A stretch of 64,000 nucleotides of DNA from Christiangramia echinicola DSM 19838 (GTDB lineage: Bacteria; Bacteroidota; Bacteroidia; Flavobacteriales; Flavobacteriaceae): assembly GCF_000423065.1 (NCBI RefSeq), contig NZ_AUHG01000016.1:162672-226671 (forward strand), written 5' to 3'. A program made the position numbers and the translations under genes. The first letter of the stretch is position 1. Each line of letters starts with the position of its first letter. Positions 9,419-18,790 of the stretch are shown here, piece by piece. The notes under the pieces were generated by a model. That model worked only from the letters and a program-made list of their open reading frames with translations, made no database searches and had not been told where the DNA came from.

Positions 9419-10614
9419 TATTCCTGGTTGTTAGTTAGTTTAGCAATTCCTTTTCCTTCTATGGCCATATAAATATTACCATCAGGTCCCTGTTTTACAT
9501 CTCTCATCCTTCCTGAATCTTCAAGTAATTTAACCCTTTTATTAATTTTTTTGCCATTCAGCTCTAAAAGTTCTAGATATTGAAATTTAAGCGAACCTAC
9601 GAGTAGATTACCTTTTAATTCCGGGAACTTGTTAGAAGTCACATAAGCAAAACCACTGGGCGCTATAGAAGGTAACCAGTAAAAGATAGGATCTTCCATA
9701 TTTGATCGGGAGGTTTCATCGGTGATAGATGTACCACTATAATTTTCTCCGTAAGTAACAACAGGCCAACCGAAATTTGCTCCTTTTTTTACCACGTTAA
9801 TTTCATCTCCTCCTTTTGGGCCATGTTCATGAACCCAGATCTCTCCGGTTTCAGGATTAAGGATCATTCCCTGCGGATTTCTGTGACCGTATGAATAGAT
9901 CGCTTCAACCGCCTCTTGCTGGCCAACGAAAGGATTGTCAGAAGGTATACTTCCATCATCATTAAGCCTGTAAACCTTACCGTTATCACGAGTAATATCC
10001 TGAGGGTTAACATCTCTCTCTCCGCGTTCCCCGGCACTGAAATATAAGTAACCTTCTTTATCGAAAGCTATTCTGGATCCAAAATGCTGTCCTTTTGTAG
10101 TATTTGGTGTAGCTTTATAAAGTACCTCTTTACTGGTAAGCTGATTTCCCTGAAGTTTTGCTCTCATTAAAGCAGTATTACCTCCGTCACCTTCACCTTC
10201 TTTTGATGCGTAAGTAAAGTAGATCCAGCCATTAGATTCATAATCGGGATGTAGAACTACATCCAGTAATCCACCCTGACCGCGATCATAAACCTCAGGT
10301 CCTCCTTGAATATTGGTTTTTTGGCCATCTTTAAAATGGATGATGTCACCATTTTTTTCAGTAATTAGCATACCTCCATCAGGAAGAAAGGTAAAACCCC
10401 ATGGAATTTTCAGCCCTTCAACGACCATTTCATAGGAGTATTTATCTGAATTTTCAGCGTCTATAGGGTCTGGAACTTCAGTAGGCTCCTGAGTTTGTTC
10501 CTCACCAGTCTCTTCAATATTTCCTTCGACTTGCGCAGTTCCGGAATCTTTTCCATTTTCTCCACAAGCAATAAGACTTAAAGCAAGTCCTGATATTAAT
10601 AAAATTCTTTTCAT
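9418..10614 (-). CDS. Soluble glucose dehydrogenase-like (PQQ-type) sugar dehydrogenase lipoprotein
   Basis: The 398-residue protein has a lipobox (LIAC, Cys17), an acidic linker (about 20-55), then a six-bladed beta-propeller of the GSDH/sorbosone dehydrogenase family. Visible motifs are the WGFTFLPDGGMLITEK start, GGLLDVVLHPDY, HFGSRIAFDKEGYLYFSAGERG, SYGHRNPQGM and WVHEHGPKGGDE, which carry the Arg/His residues used for PQQ or calcium in the family. It oxidises a sugar or related alcohol outside the inner membrane and would pass electrons to the next gene's cytochrome c. The substrate cannot be told from sequence. Confidence 0.88.
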   Translation of the reverse strand: MKRILLISGLALSLIACGENGKDSGTAQVEGNIEETGEEQTQEPTEVPDPIDAENSDKYSYEMVVEGLKIPWGFTFLPDGGMLITEKNGDIIHFKDGQKTNIQGGPEVYDRGQGGLLDVVLHPDYESNGWIYFTYASKEGEGDGGNTALMRAKLQGNQLTSKEVLYKATPNTTKGQHFGSRIAFDKEGYLYFSAGERGERDVNPQDITRDNGKVYRLNDDGSIPSDNPFVGQQEAVEAIYSYGHRNPQGMILNPETGEIWVHEHGPKGGDEINVVKKGANFGWPVVTYGENYSGTSITDETSRSNMEDPIFYWLPSIAPSGFAYVTSNKFPELKGNLLVGSLKFQYLELLELNGKKINKRVKLLEDSGRMRDVKQGPDGNIYMAIEGKGIAKLTNNQE

Positions 10615-10679
10615 AGCAATAATATTAAGGGTCTAAAACGTATTAAGTGAACTAAGATATAAAAAATTAAAAGTTTTCA

Positions 10680-10708
10680 TTGTGGGAGATTAAATATTCT
10701 TATATTTG
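10680..10708 (+). promoter_or_regulatory. Bacteroidota-type promoter for tRNA-Pro(TGG)
   Basis: TTG at 10680-10682 and a perfect TAnnTTTG box (TATATTTG, 10701-10708) are separated by 18 bases. This is the sigma-ABfr consensus. Transcription would begin near 10713-10716, about 20 bases before the tRNA. Confidence 0.75.
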
Positions 10709-10736
10709 CCGCCCAATTGTGGTTGAAAAGCCATTA

Positions 10737-10811
10737 CGGGGTGTAGCGTAGCCCGGTTATCGCGCCTGCTTTGGGAGCAGGAGGCCGCAGGTTCGAATCC
10801 TGCCACCCCGA
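10737..10811 (+). tRNA. tRNA-Pro, anticodon TGG
   Basis: A 75-base cloverleaf. The acceptor stem CGGGGTG pairs with CACCCCG (10804-10810), the discriminator is A, the anticodon stem CCTGC/GCAGG encloses TTTGGGA, giving anticodon TGG, and the T arm has GCAGG-TTCGAAT-CCTGC. CCA is not encoded. A strong hairpin with a T tail follows. Confidence 0.96.
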
Positions 10812-10835
10812 CTTTTTAAAATTTTAATAAGAAAT

Positions 10836-10878
10836 AAAAAAAGGCAATTACATGAAGTTCATGTAATTGCCTTTTTTT
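10836..10878 (+). terminator. Rho-independent terminator of tRNA-Pro(TGG)
   Basis: AAGGCAATTACATGAA (from 10841) pairs with TTCATGTAATTGCCTT around a one-base centre, flanked by an A run and a T run. It ends the tRNA transcript about 25 bases after the gene. The symmetric A/T flanks mean it could also work leftward. Confidence 0.9.
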
Positions 10879-11037
10879 GTAGATTAAATTAATATAATTC
10901 TAGATAAATGATATGTGAGTATTTAGCAAGTCTGTGATTGGATCGTGAGTTTGTTTACTGTATATAATTAGAAATTGAATGATCCCTTTGTTTATTTGAC
11001 TTTCCTTAAACCTCAAGCATTTAAAAATCTTTTCAAT

Positions 11038-11499
11038 TTAATTTTTAGAATCAGAATGCTCATTCACATATTTCTTGAGGAACTGTTCCAGTTCAGGCAC
11101 ATCACATTCAAAACCCATTTCTTTAGCTTTTTCAATCACTTCTTCGCCAGACATGTTTTTCTGGCAACCAATATGCATCATCACCAATGCACCGGAACGT
11201 TTTCCAGATTTGCAATGAATTACGATAGGTTTTGGGAGCGTTTCAAGTTCCTGTCGGAAATTATCTACCATAGCTTCTGATAAATTATCTTTAGATATAC
11301 CAATATGTCTATATGTGAGATTATTTTCCTTACCTAGTTTTTCTTCCTTTTCGGTAGAAACGTTTTGTTCTTCTTTCTCAGTCTGCAAATTGATAACCGA
11401 TTTAAAACCCTTTTCAGCAAAGTTTTTAAAGCCGTTTTCATCTGGATCAAATGCAGCTACCGAAATTTCATCATTCACTTTCTTAATTTCCTTTTCCAT
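11038..11499 (-). CDS. DUF442/TIGR01244-like phosphatase-fold sulfur-metabolism protein
   Basis: A 153-residue protein with a dual-specificity-phosphatase-like fold. The active-site loop HCKSGKRSG has the CX5R pattern, and the N-terminal half has FKSVINLQTEKEEQ followed by a general-acid-like loop. This family (beta-lactamase-hydrolase-like, DUF442) is often next to or fused with persulfide dioxygenases and rhodaneses. Here it follows the dioxygenase-rhodanese gene by 20 bases in the same direction, so a part in sulfide or persulfide handling is likely. The substrate, sulfur group or phosphate, is not settled by the sequence. Confidence 0.75.
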   Translation of the reverse strand: MEKEIKKVNDEISVAAFDPDENGFKNFAEKGFKSVINLQTEKEEQNVSTEKEEKLGKENNLTYRHIGISKDNLSEAMVDNFRQELETLPKPIVIHCKSGKRSGALVMMHIGCQKNMSGEEVIEKAKEMGFECDVPELEQFLKKYVNEHSDSKN

Positions 11500-11519
11500 A
11501 GTATCTTTCTTTATTCGAT

Positions 11520-12917
11520 TTAACTTTTATTTTCAATTGGTAAATCCGCAGCTTTCCAAGCTTTAAAACTACCAGGAATGCTGTTCACATTCTGAAAACC
11601 ATTCTTTTGTAAAAAACTGGCCGCAATACTGGCTCTATATCCGCTGGCGCAATACACGGCAAATTTTTGGTTTTTATTCAAGGTGCTTATTTTATCAGAT
11701 AGTTCACCAAGAAATATATGTGTAGCATTTGGAATATTGCCATTTTTCCATTCTTTCTGTTTACGCACATCCAGAGGTTGATATTGCTCTTTATTTTGAC
11801 TAAGTTCAAGTACACTCAGTTGTGGTAGTTTTATTATTGGTTTACCCGATTCTTGCCAACTGCGCATATTCCCTGTCAGATAGCCTTTAAAATTGGTGTG
11901 TCCGGTGAGCCAAAGCAGAGTTACAACCCTCTCAAGGTCCTTATCGTCAGGAAGTACTAATAGTATAGGTGCCTTTGTATCTATTAACCAACCGGCCCAA
12001 ACCGACAGAATGGGACGTTGTCCTATGTTGAGAGCGCCTTCTATATGACCGCCTCCAAATGCCAACATATCCCGGGTATCTATAATGATCGTATCTGGGT
12101 TCTTCATTTCTTTTTCAAACTCATTTACGCTTAGAGACCTAACTGGTGGTGTATGACCAAAAGTTTCTGGCCCCTTGGCGTTAAGTTTTTTCATCTTTGG
12201 ATAATGAGTAGGTACAGGAGGCGCACTATCCTGAATGGTTTTTTTAAATTCATCAAAACTCTCGATCTGCATGAATGGATTATGTTTTTTCTCGTATCCA
12301 ATGGTAGTATGCATACGGTCACCTATATCAGGACCACAAGCCGAACCTGCTGCATGGCATGGATACACAATCACTTCATCCCCCAGCTTGCAAAAGACTT
12401 CTCGCATGGTGTTATATAGAGCCTGGGTTAATTCATCTGTTTTCTCATCACCCAATAAATCTGGTCGTCCCAAAGAATCAACGAACAGTGAATCACCGGT
12501 TACAATGCCCCAGGGATCTTCTTTGTGCGATTCAAATAATAAATAGGATAAATGTTCGGGTGTATGACCAGGTGTATGCTTAGCCATCATTTTAACCTGA
12601 CCGAATTCAAACTTATCTCCTGCCCGAACCGGTTCATGAGCAAAATGATATGTGGCGTCACCTTCAACGCTAACATAAATTTTAGCACTTCCATTACATC
12701 GGGCTACCAGCTCACAAGCCCCACTCATAAAATCTGCATGGATGTGGGTTTCAAAAACATGTGTAATAGTAACACGGTATTGCCGGGCTTTCTGTAGGTA
12801 GATATCGGCATCGGGAACAGGATCAATTACTGCTGCGCAACCTGCACTCTCATCACATAAAAAATATGAAACCTGAGCAATACCTTCTGCTAATATTGGT
12901 TCAAATCTTAAAGCCAT
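11520..12917 (-). CDS. Persulfide dioxygenase-like metallo-beta-lactamase fused to two rhodanese domains
   Basis: A 465-residue fusion. The N-terminal ETHE1-type metallo-beta-lactamase domain has THIHADFMSG (57-66), HTPGHTPEHLSYLL and the VYPCHAAGSACG loop. Two rhodanese domains follow: the first (about 265-350) lacks a catalytic Cys, the second (about 370-460) has the active loop VYCASGYRAS. The pair is known to oxidise glutathione or protein persulfide to sulfite and to transfer sulfane sulfur. It starts an operon with the DUF442 gene and probably serves sulfide detoxification in the cytoplasm. An SQR-like flavoprotein that could supply persulfide is at 51.4 kb. Confidence 0.88.
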   Translation of the reverse strand: MALRFEPILAEGIAQVSYFLCDESAGCAAVIDPVPDADIYLQKARQYRVTITHVFETHIHADFMSGACELVARCNGSAKIYVSVEGDATYHFAHEPVRAGDKFEFGQVKMMAKHTPGHTPEHLSYLLFESHKEDPWGIVTGDSLFVDSLGRPDLLGDEKTDELTQALYNTMREVFCKLGDEVIVYPCHAAGSACGPDIGDRMHTTIGYEKKHNPFMQIESFDEFKKTIQDSAPPVPTHYPKMKKLNAKGPETFGHTPPVRSLSVNEFEKEMKNPDTIIIDTRDMLAFGGGHIEGALNIGQRPILSVWAGWLIDTKAPILLVLPDDKDLERVVTLLWLTGHTNFKGYLTGNMRSWQESGKPIIKLPQLSVLELSQNKEQYQPLDVRKQKEWKNGNIPNATHIFLGELSDKISTLNKNQKFAVYCASGYRASIAASFLQKNGFQNVNSIPGSFKAWKAADLPIENKS

Positions 12918-13343
12918 AGGTTATCAAATTAACAGCTTAGGCTATCTAAAATAAGAGTTATAATAGATAATAAGGTTAAGAAAAAATCAAAGGTTCACAG
13001 GTATAACAAGAGATTAACACATGCGTTAATAGTTGTTAATAGTTCTAGTTTATGATTACTTGCGCTTAGGATATGAAAATAAAAAGTATAATAGCACCAA
13101 AGGCTTAAGCTAGAAGACACTTTTACCAATTCTAAATCTGTAAATATGTTTGGCTAAAATGAGGGAATTTAAAGGCTCTGAAAAAAGTAAATGATTTGTT
13201 TATTTTAGCAACAGGTATACAATTAGGTTTTAAGCCAGCCGCCGTTCTTATAAATTTTTCAAGCCCGTTGTACTATTTATGGTATTAAATTTAAGACAGG
13301 TTAAATCCTTATCTTTATTACCGAAAATAATTTTTTAGCTACT
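12918..13343. other. Divergent intergenic region between sulfur genes and the RsbQ-like gene
   Basis: 426 AT-rich bases with no gene I can support. It must hold the promoters of both divergent units. An inverted repeat ATTAAC-N6-GTTAAT lies near 13014-13031, followed by further GTTAATAG repeats; it could be an operator but there is no direct support. Confidence 0.5.
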
Positions 13344-14162
13344 ATGACTTCAATTGATAAAACCAAGGTTTTAAGTAGAAATAATATTACCGTTCAGGGA
13401 AATGGAGAACAAGCTATATTATTCGTCCACGGTTATGGTTGCGATCAAAATATGTGGAGATTTGTAATTCCTGATTTTCTGGAGGACTACAAAGTTATTC
13501 TTATGGATCATGTGGGAGCAGGAAATTCAGATGAATCCTACTATAGTAAACAGAAATATGGCAACCTGCAGGGCTATGCCGATGATATACTTGAAGTATG
13601 TAAGGTTTTGGATTTAAAAGAGTTGATAATCGTAGGGCATTCAGTTAGCGCCATGATTGCATTATTGGCCGCCAATAAGGAACCGGAACTATTTAGCAAC
13701 ATAATCATGATTGGTCCATCACCATGTTATGTCAATAAAAATGGATATCGAGGCGGGTTTAATCAGGAAGACATTGATGATTTATTAAATACATTAGATA
13801 AAAATTATTTAGGCTGGGCGGCGACTATGGCCCCTGCTATAATGGGAAATCCCGAAAGACCAGAATTAGGAGAAGAATTAAAGAATAGTTTTTGTCAATC
13901 TAACCCTGAAATTGCTAAGCACTTTGCACAAGTTACTTTTCTATCAGACAATCGGGAAGATTTGCCAAAGCTTCACATACCTACTCTGATAATTCAATCC
14001 AAGGAGGATGTTATTGCACCATTAGAGGTGGCGCAATATGTTTATAATCAAATCCCGACCAGTACCTTAGAAGTTATTGATGCTACAGGTCATTGTCCAA
14101 ACTTAAGTGCTCCTAAGCAAACTGTTAGAGCTATTAAACAATATCTGCAAGGACAGGAATAA
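13344..14162 (+). CDS. RsbQ/KAI2-like alpha/beta hydrolase
   Basis: A 272-residue hydrolase. The N terminus NNITVQGNGEQAILFVHGYGCDQNMWRFV, the VMDHVGAGNSD-type segment, the nucleophile elbow GHSVS (about residue 94-98), the Asp in QSKEDVIAP and the His in TGHCPNLSAP give a full Ser-Asp-His triad of the RsbQ/D14/KAI2 branch. Bacterial RsbQ activates a PAS-containing signalling partner, apparently through a small hydrophobic ligand or its hydrolysis. The stop codon abuts the ATG of a PAS-domain kinase, which matches the RsbQ-RsbP arrangement with a kinase replacing the phosphatase. That partner gene is broken. Confidence 0.88.
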   Translation: MTSIDKTKVLSRNNITVQGNGEQAILFVHGYGCDQNMWRFVIPDFLEDYKVILMDHVGAGNSDESYYSKQKYGNLQGYADDILEVCKVLDLKELIIVGHSVSAMIALLAANKEPELFSNIIMIGPSPCYVNKNGYRGGFNQEDIDDLLNTLDKNYLGWAATMAPAIMGNPERPELGEELKNSFCQSNPEIAKHFAQVTFLSDNREDLPKLHIPTLIIQSKEDVIAPLEVAQYVYNQIPTSTLEVIDATGHCPNLSAPKQTVRAIKQYLQGQE

Positions 14163-16178
14163 ATGAATAATAATAAAAAGCATAAAACAGTATTATTTGA
14201 ATCTGCAGAAGAGTTATATCATGATGCTCCTTGTGGTTATGTTTCTTTTTCAAACGATGGGATCGTATATAATATTAATCAAACCCTGATAGAATGGCTG
14301 GGATATGAAAGAGAGGAGATTTTAGGAAAAAAGAAAATATTCGATTTTTTTAAAATGGGGGGGAGATTATATTTTGAAACTCATTTTTTTCCTTTAATCA
14401 GGATGCAGGGGTTTGCCAATGAAATCAATTTCGAAATTCAAAAAAAAGATTAAACTTCTTTTGCAGCTCTTATAAATGTAAAAGAAATAAAGGGTTCTAA
14501 TACTGAAGAAAATAGATACAGAGCTTCAGTTTTTGATATTTCAGATCGAACTAAATACGAACAGGAATTATTCAATGCGAAAATCAGGGCGGAAAAGAAT
14601 GCCAAAGAGAAGGCTCAATTCCTTGCAACCATTAGCCATGAAATTCGAACTCCCTTAAATGGAGTACTTGGAATTGGAAACCTTTTAGCCAAGACCCCTC
14701 TTAATTCAAAACAGAAAGAATATGTGGATATCCTGAAGTTATCTTCTCAGAATCTTTTAGGACTCGTAAATAATTTACTTGATCTAAGCAAACTGGAAGC
14801 ACAATCTGTACTGATTGAAAAGAAACCCTTCGCTATTCGTACGTTAGTGAAAAGCATAACCCATACTTTTGAAATAAGATGCAAAGAAAAAGGTATTCAA
14901 CTTTTAACCCAGGTTGATAGTAACATCCCTAATTATATTGTAGGAGATCCAATTAAACTTAATCAGGTTTTAACAAACCTCGTGGGAAATGCTATAAAAT
15001 TTACCTGCGATGGTTTTGTAAAAGTATTTCTTGACCTTGAAACCTTTCATGAGAATCAGGTTGAACTTAAGTTTACCATACAGGATACGGGTATAGGTAT
15101 TCCAAAAAATAAGGTTGCGAGTATCTTTGAAGAATTTGCACAGGCAGATAATCAGGTAAATGGTGAACCTAAAGGAACGGGCCTTGGTCTTAGTATTTCT
15201 CAGAAAATCTTACAATTACATGGGAGTGAAATTAAAGTAAAGAGTAAATTAGGCCATGGGTCGAAATTCTTTTTTACTATCAATTATGAGCGATATACAG
15301 GATCAAAACAAGTAAAAAAAGAGATCGATACAAATAAAAGGAAAAAGCAAAAACTTGCTCGATCCAAAATTTTAATAGTAGAAGATAATGCTATAAATAT
15401 TTTTGTTATCTCGGAATATTTGAATGATTGGAAAATTAAATTTGATACCGCTAATAATGGACAACAGGCTATTGAAGCCGTAAAAGCAAATAATTATGAT
15501 ATAGTTCTAATGGATATTCATATGCCTGTTATTGATGGTTTTGAAGCTGCTTCTACCATTAGGAATCTAAATCTGGATAAACAGCCTGTAATTTTAGCAT
15601 TATCGGCTACTAGTAGAGAGAATATTCAATCTGAACTGGATCGTGCTGGAATTGATGATTTTATTAGTAAGCCTTTTGGGCCGGGAGATTTACATATGGT
15701 CATTTCAAATTATATTATAACGCAAGGCGAAAGAAAAAAGAATATTAAAAAATATGAGTCCATTAATGACGCCGATAATTTCAAAAATGATCTGGAATTT
15801 TCTCAAAAATCCTTTAACCTCACACGCCTGGTTAAGATGGCAAATAGTAAACCTGTATTTTTAAAAAAGTTTATTGGTAATACTTCAAAGGCTTTTGCAG
15901 ATTATCTTGATGAGTTTCTACAAGCTGCAGAACTTACAGACAGTAAGCAGATTTCAGAGTTAATTCATAAAAGTACGATGTCCACTTATTTCATTCAATC
16001 AGATCGTCTCATTCAATTGCTTAAGGAATGTCAAAGTTATTTCGATGATAAAAGCATTTCTGAAACAAAAATTAAATCTAAAATAGATGAAACTATTGCA
16101 GAGTTTAATAAGATAATAATGGGTTTAAGGGAAATCGATCCAAATGATTTGATTCCTAATGAACAAAGTAGGTCTTAA
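14163..16178 (+). pseudogene. PAS hybrid histidine kinase (HK-REC-HPt) interrupted by an in-frame stop
   Basis: One 672-codon frame with a single internal TAA at 14451-14453. Before it: a PAS domain (SAEELYHDAPCGYVSFSNDG to EINFEIQKKD). After it the same frame goes on with TSFAALINVKEI, the PAS C terminus, then HisKA with His at 14637-14639 (SHEIRTPLNG), N box NQVLTNLVGNAIKF, G boxes DTGIGIP and GTGLGLSI, a REC domain (VEDNAINI, VLMDIHMPVIDG) and an HPt-like helix (ELIHKSTMS). The first in-frame ATG after the stop, 14724, lies beyond the phosphorylated His, and I see no ATG, GTG or TTG start between. Either a pseudogene, a sequencing error or stop readthrough. Confidence 0.85.
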
Positions 16179-16291
16179 ACGATTCATTTTTAATAAAAGA
16201 ATAAAATTTTTCAGGAATTCGTTCTGCCATCCCAACGAAACCTATGGTTTTTTCAACTGGCTTTTTTGTTCATTCCCAATTCTTTCCAGTT

Positions 16292-16320
16292 TTGCTTTCT
16301 ATTTTAACGAGCTATATTTA
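16292..16320 (+). promoter_or_regulatory. Probable promoter of the two-component operon
   Basis: TTG at 16292-16294 and TATATTTA (16313-16320, one mismatch to TAnnTTTG) are 18 bases apart. The ATG of the response regulator is only six bases further, so the transcript would have almost no leader. Confidence 0.45.
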
Positions 16321-16325
16321 GGCTT

Positions 16326-17003
16326 ATGAAAATTCTAATCATAGAAGACGAGAAAGACATGCTTCAGAATATGCAGGATACCCTGGTAAAGCAGGGATAT
16401 ATCGTAGAATCGGCGAGCGATCTAGATTCTGCAATTTCAAAGGTAGGGGTTTATGATTATGATTGTATTCTGCTGGATATTAATCTTCCTGATGGCAGCG
16501 GAATGGATATTCTTGATTTTCTGAAGAAAAATGACAAGACCGAAGGAGTTATTATTGTTTCGGCAAGGAATTCTTTAGACGACCGCATCCGCGGCTTAAA
16601 TACCGGTGCTGATGATTATATTGCCAAACCTTTTCATATGGCTGAATTGAATGCCAGGGTAAAGGCCTTGCTAAGGAGAAAAAATTTTGAAGGCAGTGAT
16701 CTACTCAAAATTGGCAACCTTTGTATAGATTCTGAAAAGCATACTTCTGCAACCCAACATGGTGAAATGGAACTTAATCGTAAAGAGTTCGATATACTTA
16801 CCTATCTCGCTACTAACCAGGATCGCCTGGTTAGTAAATCGGCACTGGCAGAACATGTATGGGGAGACCATATAGACCAGGCTGATAATTTTGAATTTAT
16901 CTATTCTCAAATAAAAAATCTTCGTAAAAAACTCAAAGAAGTCAAAGCAGATATCGAAATTAAAGCAGTTTACGGAATTGGTTATAAATTGACTCTATCT
17001 TGA
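16326..17003 (+). CDS. OmpR-family DNA-binding response regulator
   Basis: The 225-residue protein has a receiver domain with the acidic pocket IEDEKDM (7-11), the phosphoryl-accepting Asp in CILLDINLPDGSG, the Thr/Ser switch region (VIIVSARN) and the conserved Lys in YIAKPFHM, then an OmpR/PhoB winged helix (LNRKEFDILTYLATN, VWGDHIDQADNFEFIYSQIKNLRKKL, AVYGIGYKL). All functional residues are present. Its stop overlaps the start of the sensor kinase by four bases, so the two are a cognate pair. Likely targets include the three genes downstream, two of which encode exported proteins. Confidence 0.95.
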   Translation: MKILIIEDEKDMLQNMQDTLVKQGYIVESASDLDSAISKVGVYDYDCILLDINLPDGSGMDILDFLKKNDKTEGVIIVSARNSLDDRIRGLNTGADDYIAKPFHMAELNARVKALLRRKNFEGSDLLKIGNLCIDSEKHTSATQHGEMELNRKEFDILTYLATNQDRLVSKSALAEHVWGDHIDQADNFEFIYSQIKNLRKKLKEVKADIEIKAVYGIGYKLTLS

Positions 17004-18271
17004 AATTACTTAATTACACTTCCAGATATTTCGCCTGGCTGCTATTTTTTGTGCTAACGGGCTGGGCCGTGATATTTTATTTCCAGATGCTGGACGAGAT
17101 CTATGATAGCATGGATGATGGTCTGGAAAACCAGAAGATGCTGGTAATAGATAATTTAAGAGACCTGGATTCCGTTCGTTTGAAATCAGACTTCAGGGAT
17201 GGATATTATACCTTGAATAGTATTAGTGAGTATTCGGCAAAAGGCTTCAAGGATACTTATCGTGATACTCTCATGTACATGAAAAATGAAAAAGATTACG
17301 AGCCCGTTCGTTTGCTGGAAAGTGTATTTAAGAAAGATGAGAAGTACTATAAAGTGAAGGTGATTACCTCGATGGTAGAGGAAGATGACCTTATTGAGGA
17401 TCTTCTTTTCTCAATTATCTGGTTATATGTTGGGTTGATCCTGAGTATCATTATTCTTAATAATCTGATCCTTAAAAAGGTTTGGAATCCTTTTTATAAT
17501 CTAATCGATGATCTAGGAAATTTCAAAATTGAAAGGGATTCAGAAATTCAATTACAGGAATCCAGGATCGAAGAATTCAATATGTTGAATGAGAATATAG
17601 AAAACCTCATAAACAAGTCTGTACGCAGCTATCGCAGCCAGAAGCAGTTTATTGAAAATGCATCACACGAGTTGCAAACACCCCTTGCTATTAGTATCAA
17701 TAAGCTGGAGCTACTGCTGGAAGAGGATGATTTGCAGGAACAGCAAGCCACCAGGATCGTTTCAGTTATCGAGAACCTGGAGCGACTTTCCAGGTTCAAT
17801 CAGTCCTTATCCCTTCTTTCTAAAATTGAAAATAAGCAGTTCCCCGAGGTTGAAATAGTAGATATAAATCACTTAACGCATCGAATCCTAGAGAGTTTTG
17901 ATGATTTCCTGCGGCATAAAAAAATCAAAATAGAATTGAATGAAATAGAACAATTACAATTTTCGATCAATCCAGATCTGGCACAAATCCTACTTACGAA
18001 CCTTATTAAGAACGCTATTATTCATAATTCTGATTCAGGCTCGATAGAAATTAGCATCAGTAATAATAAATGGGAGATCACTAATCCTGGAGAAATTGCC
18101 ATCAAAGCAAAAGACCTGTTTTCAAGATTTCAAAGCGTTCAGGATAATTCGCAGTCTTCGGGCCTGGGACTGGCCATTTCCAAGGCTATTGCAGACGTCT
18201 ATAACATTCATATTTCTTACAATTTCGATAACAGGCACGTATTTAGTTTAAATTTCCCTCTTCACAACTAG
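17000..18271 (+). CDS. Membrane sensor histidine kinase
   Basis: A 423-residue kinase with an N-terminal membrane segment (about 12-28), a periplasmic sensor loop of about 100 residues, a second membrane segment (about 140-160), a HisKA dimerisation domain with the phosphorylated His in ENASHELQTPLAI, and a HATPase domain with LLTNLIKNAIIHN and GLGLAISKA. The G1 box region is compact (EITNPGEI) but the ATP lid is otherwise complete. It overlaps the response regulator gene by four bases and should control its phosphorylation. The periplasmic loop gives no clear signal for the ligand. Confidence 0.93.
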   Translation: MKLLNYTSRYFAWLLFFVLTGWAVIFYFQMLDEIYDSMDDGLENQKMLVIDNLRDLDSVRLKSDFRDGYYTLNSISEYSAKGFKDTYRDTLMYMKNEKDYEPVRLLESVFKKDEKYYKVKVITSMVEEDDLIEDLLFSIIWLYVGLILSIIILNNLILKKVWNPFYNLIDDLGNFKIERDSEIQLQESRIEEFNMLNENIENLINKSVRSYRSQKQFIENASHELQTPLAISINKLELLLEEDDLQEQQATRIVSVIENLERLSRFNQSLSLLSKIENKQFPEVEIVDINHLTHRILESFDDFLRHKKIKIELNEIEQLQFSINPDLAQILLTNLIKNAIIHNSDSGSIEISISNNKWEITNPGEIAIKAKDLFSRFQSVQDNSQSSGLGLAISKAIADVYNIHISYNFDNRHVFSLNFPLHN

Positions 18272-18332
18272 CATATTCCAGATTCTTTCCAGTTTTCAGT
18301 CTCATATTTGACTCAAATTAAAAATTGAAATT

Positions 18333-18779
18333 ATGAGAAGACTAGTTTTTATGAGTGCAATGGCCCTATTTTTTATTACTGGCTGTGCACAGAAAGATGT
18401 AACGAAGGCTGAAATCCCATCGGTAGTATTAAATGCCTTTGAAGCTGAATTTGATAATCCAGAAAACCTGGAATGGGAAAAGAAGGGAAAGGATTTTGAA
18501 GTGGAGTTTGAGATCGCAGAGGTAGAGCATAAAGCACTTCTGGATAGCGCTGGAAAACTATTGAAATCTAAGAAAGATATTACCCAGGCAGAACTTCCGG
18601 AAGCAGTCGTTTCAATTCTTGAAGCTGAATTTTCAGATAAAAAATATGACGATTTTGAACTGATGAATATCAATGGTGAAAAATATTACCAGGTAGAAAT
18701 TGATGAAATGCTGAAAGATAAGAACCTGGTATTTACCGCCAGTGGTGAAAGGACATCAGATATTCCAGTTTGGGATTAA
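18333..18779 (+). CDS. PepSY-like (DUF2874) lipoprotein
   Basis: A 148-residue exported protein. The N terminus MRRLVFMSAMALFFITGCAQ has a lipobox with Cys19. Two tandem PepSY-like units follow: IPSVVLNAFEAEFDNPENLEWEKKGKDFEVEF with a DSAGKLL turn, and LPEAVVSILEAEFSDKKYDDFELMNINGEKYYQVEI. Such proteins are common beside Bacteroidota two-component systems and may bind proteases or peptides in the periplasm. It lies 61 bases after the sensor kinase and overlaps or abuts the SdiA-regulated-like gene. Confidence 0.82.
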   Translation: MRRLVFMSAMALFFITGCAQKDVTKAEIPSVVLNAFEAEFDNPENLEWEKKGKDFEVEFEIAEVEHKALLDSAGKLLKSKKDITQAELPEAVVSILEAEFSDKKYDDFELMNINGEKYYQVEIDEMLKDKNLVFTASGERTSDIPVWD

Positions 18780-18790
18780 GATTAAAAATC

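Noticed and set aside
13014..13031. ATTAAC-N6-GTTAAT palindrome as an operator
   Set aside because: AT-rich short symmetry is expected by chance here; kept only as a remark in the intergenic entry.
14436..14460. Frameshift at the A-run as cause of the broken PAS kinase
   Set aside because: The reading frame before and after the stop is the same, and both sides read as PAS domain, so a substitution to TAA, not an indel, explains it.
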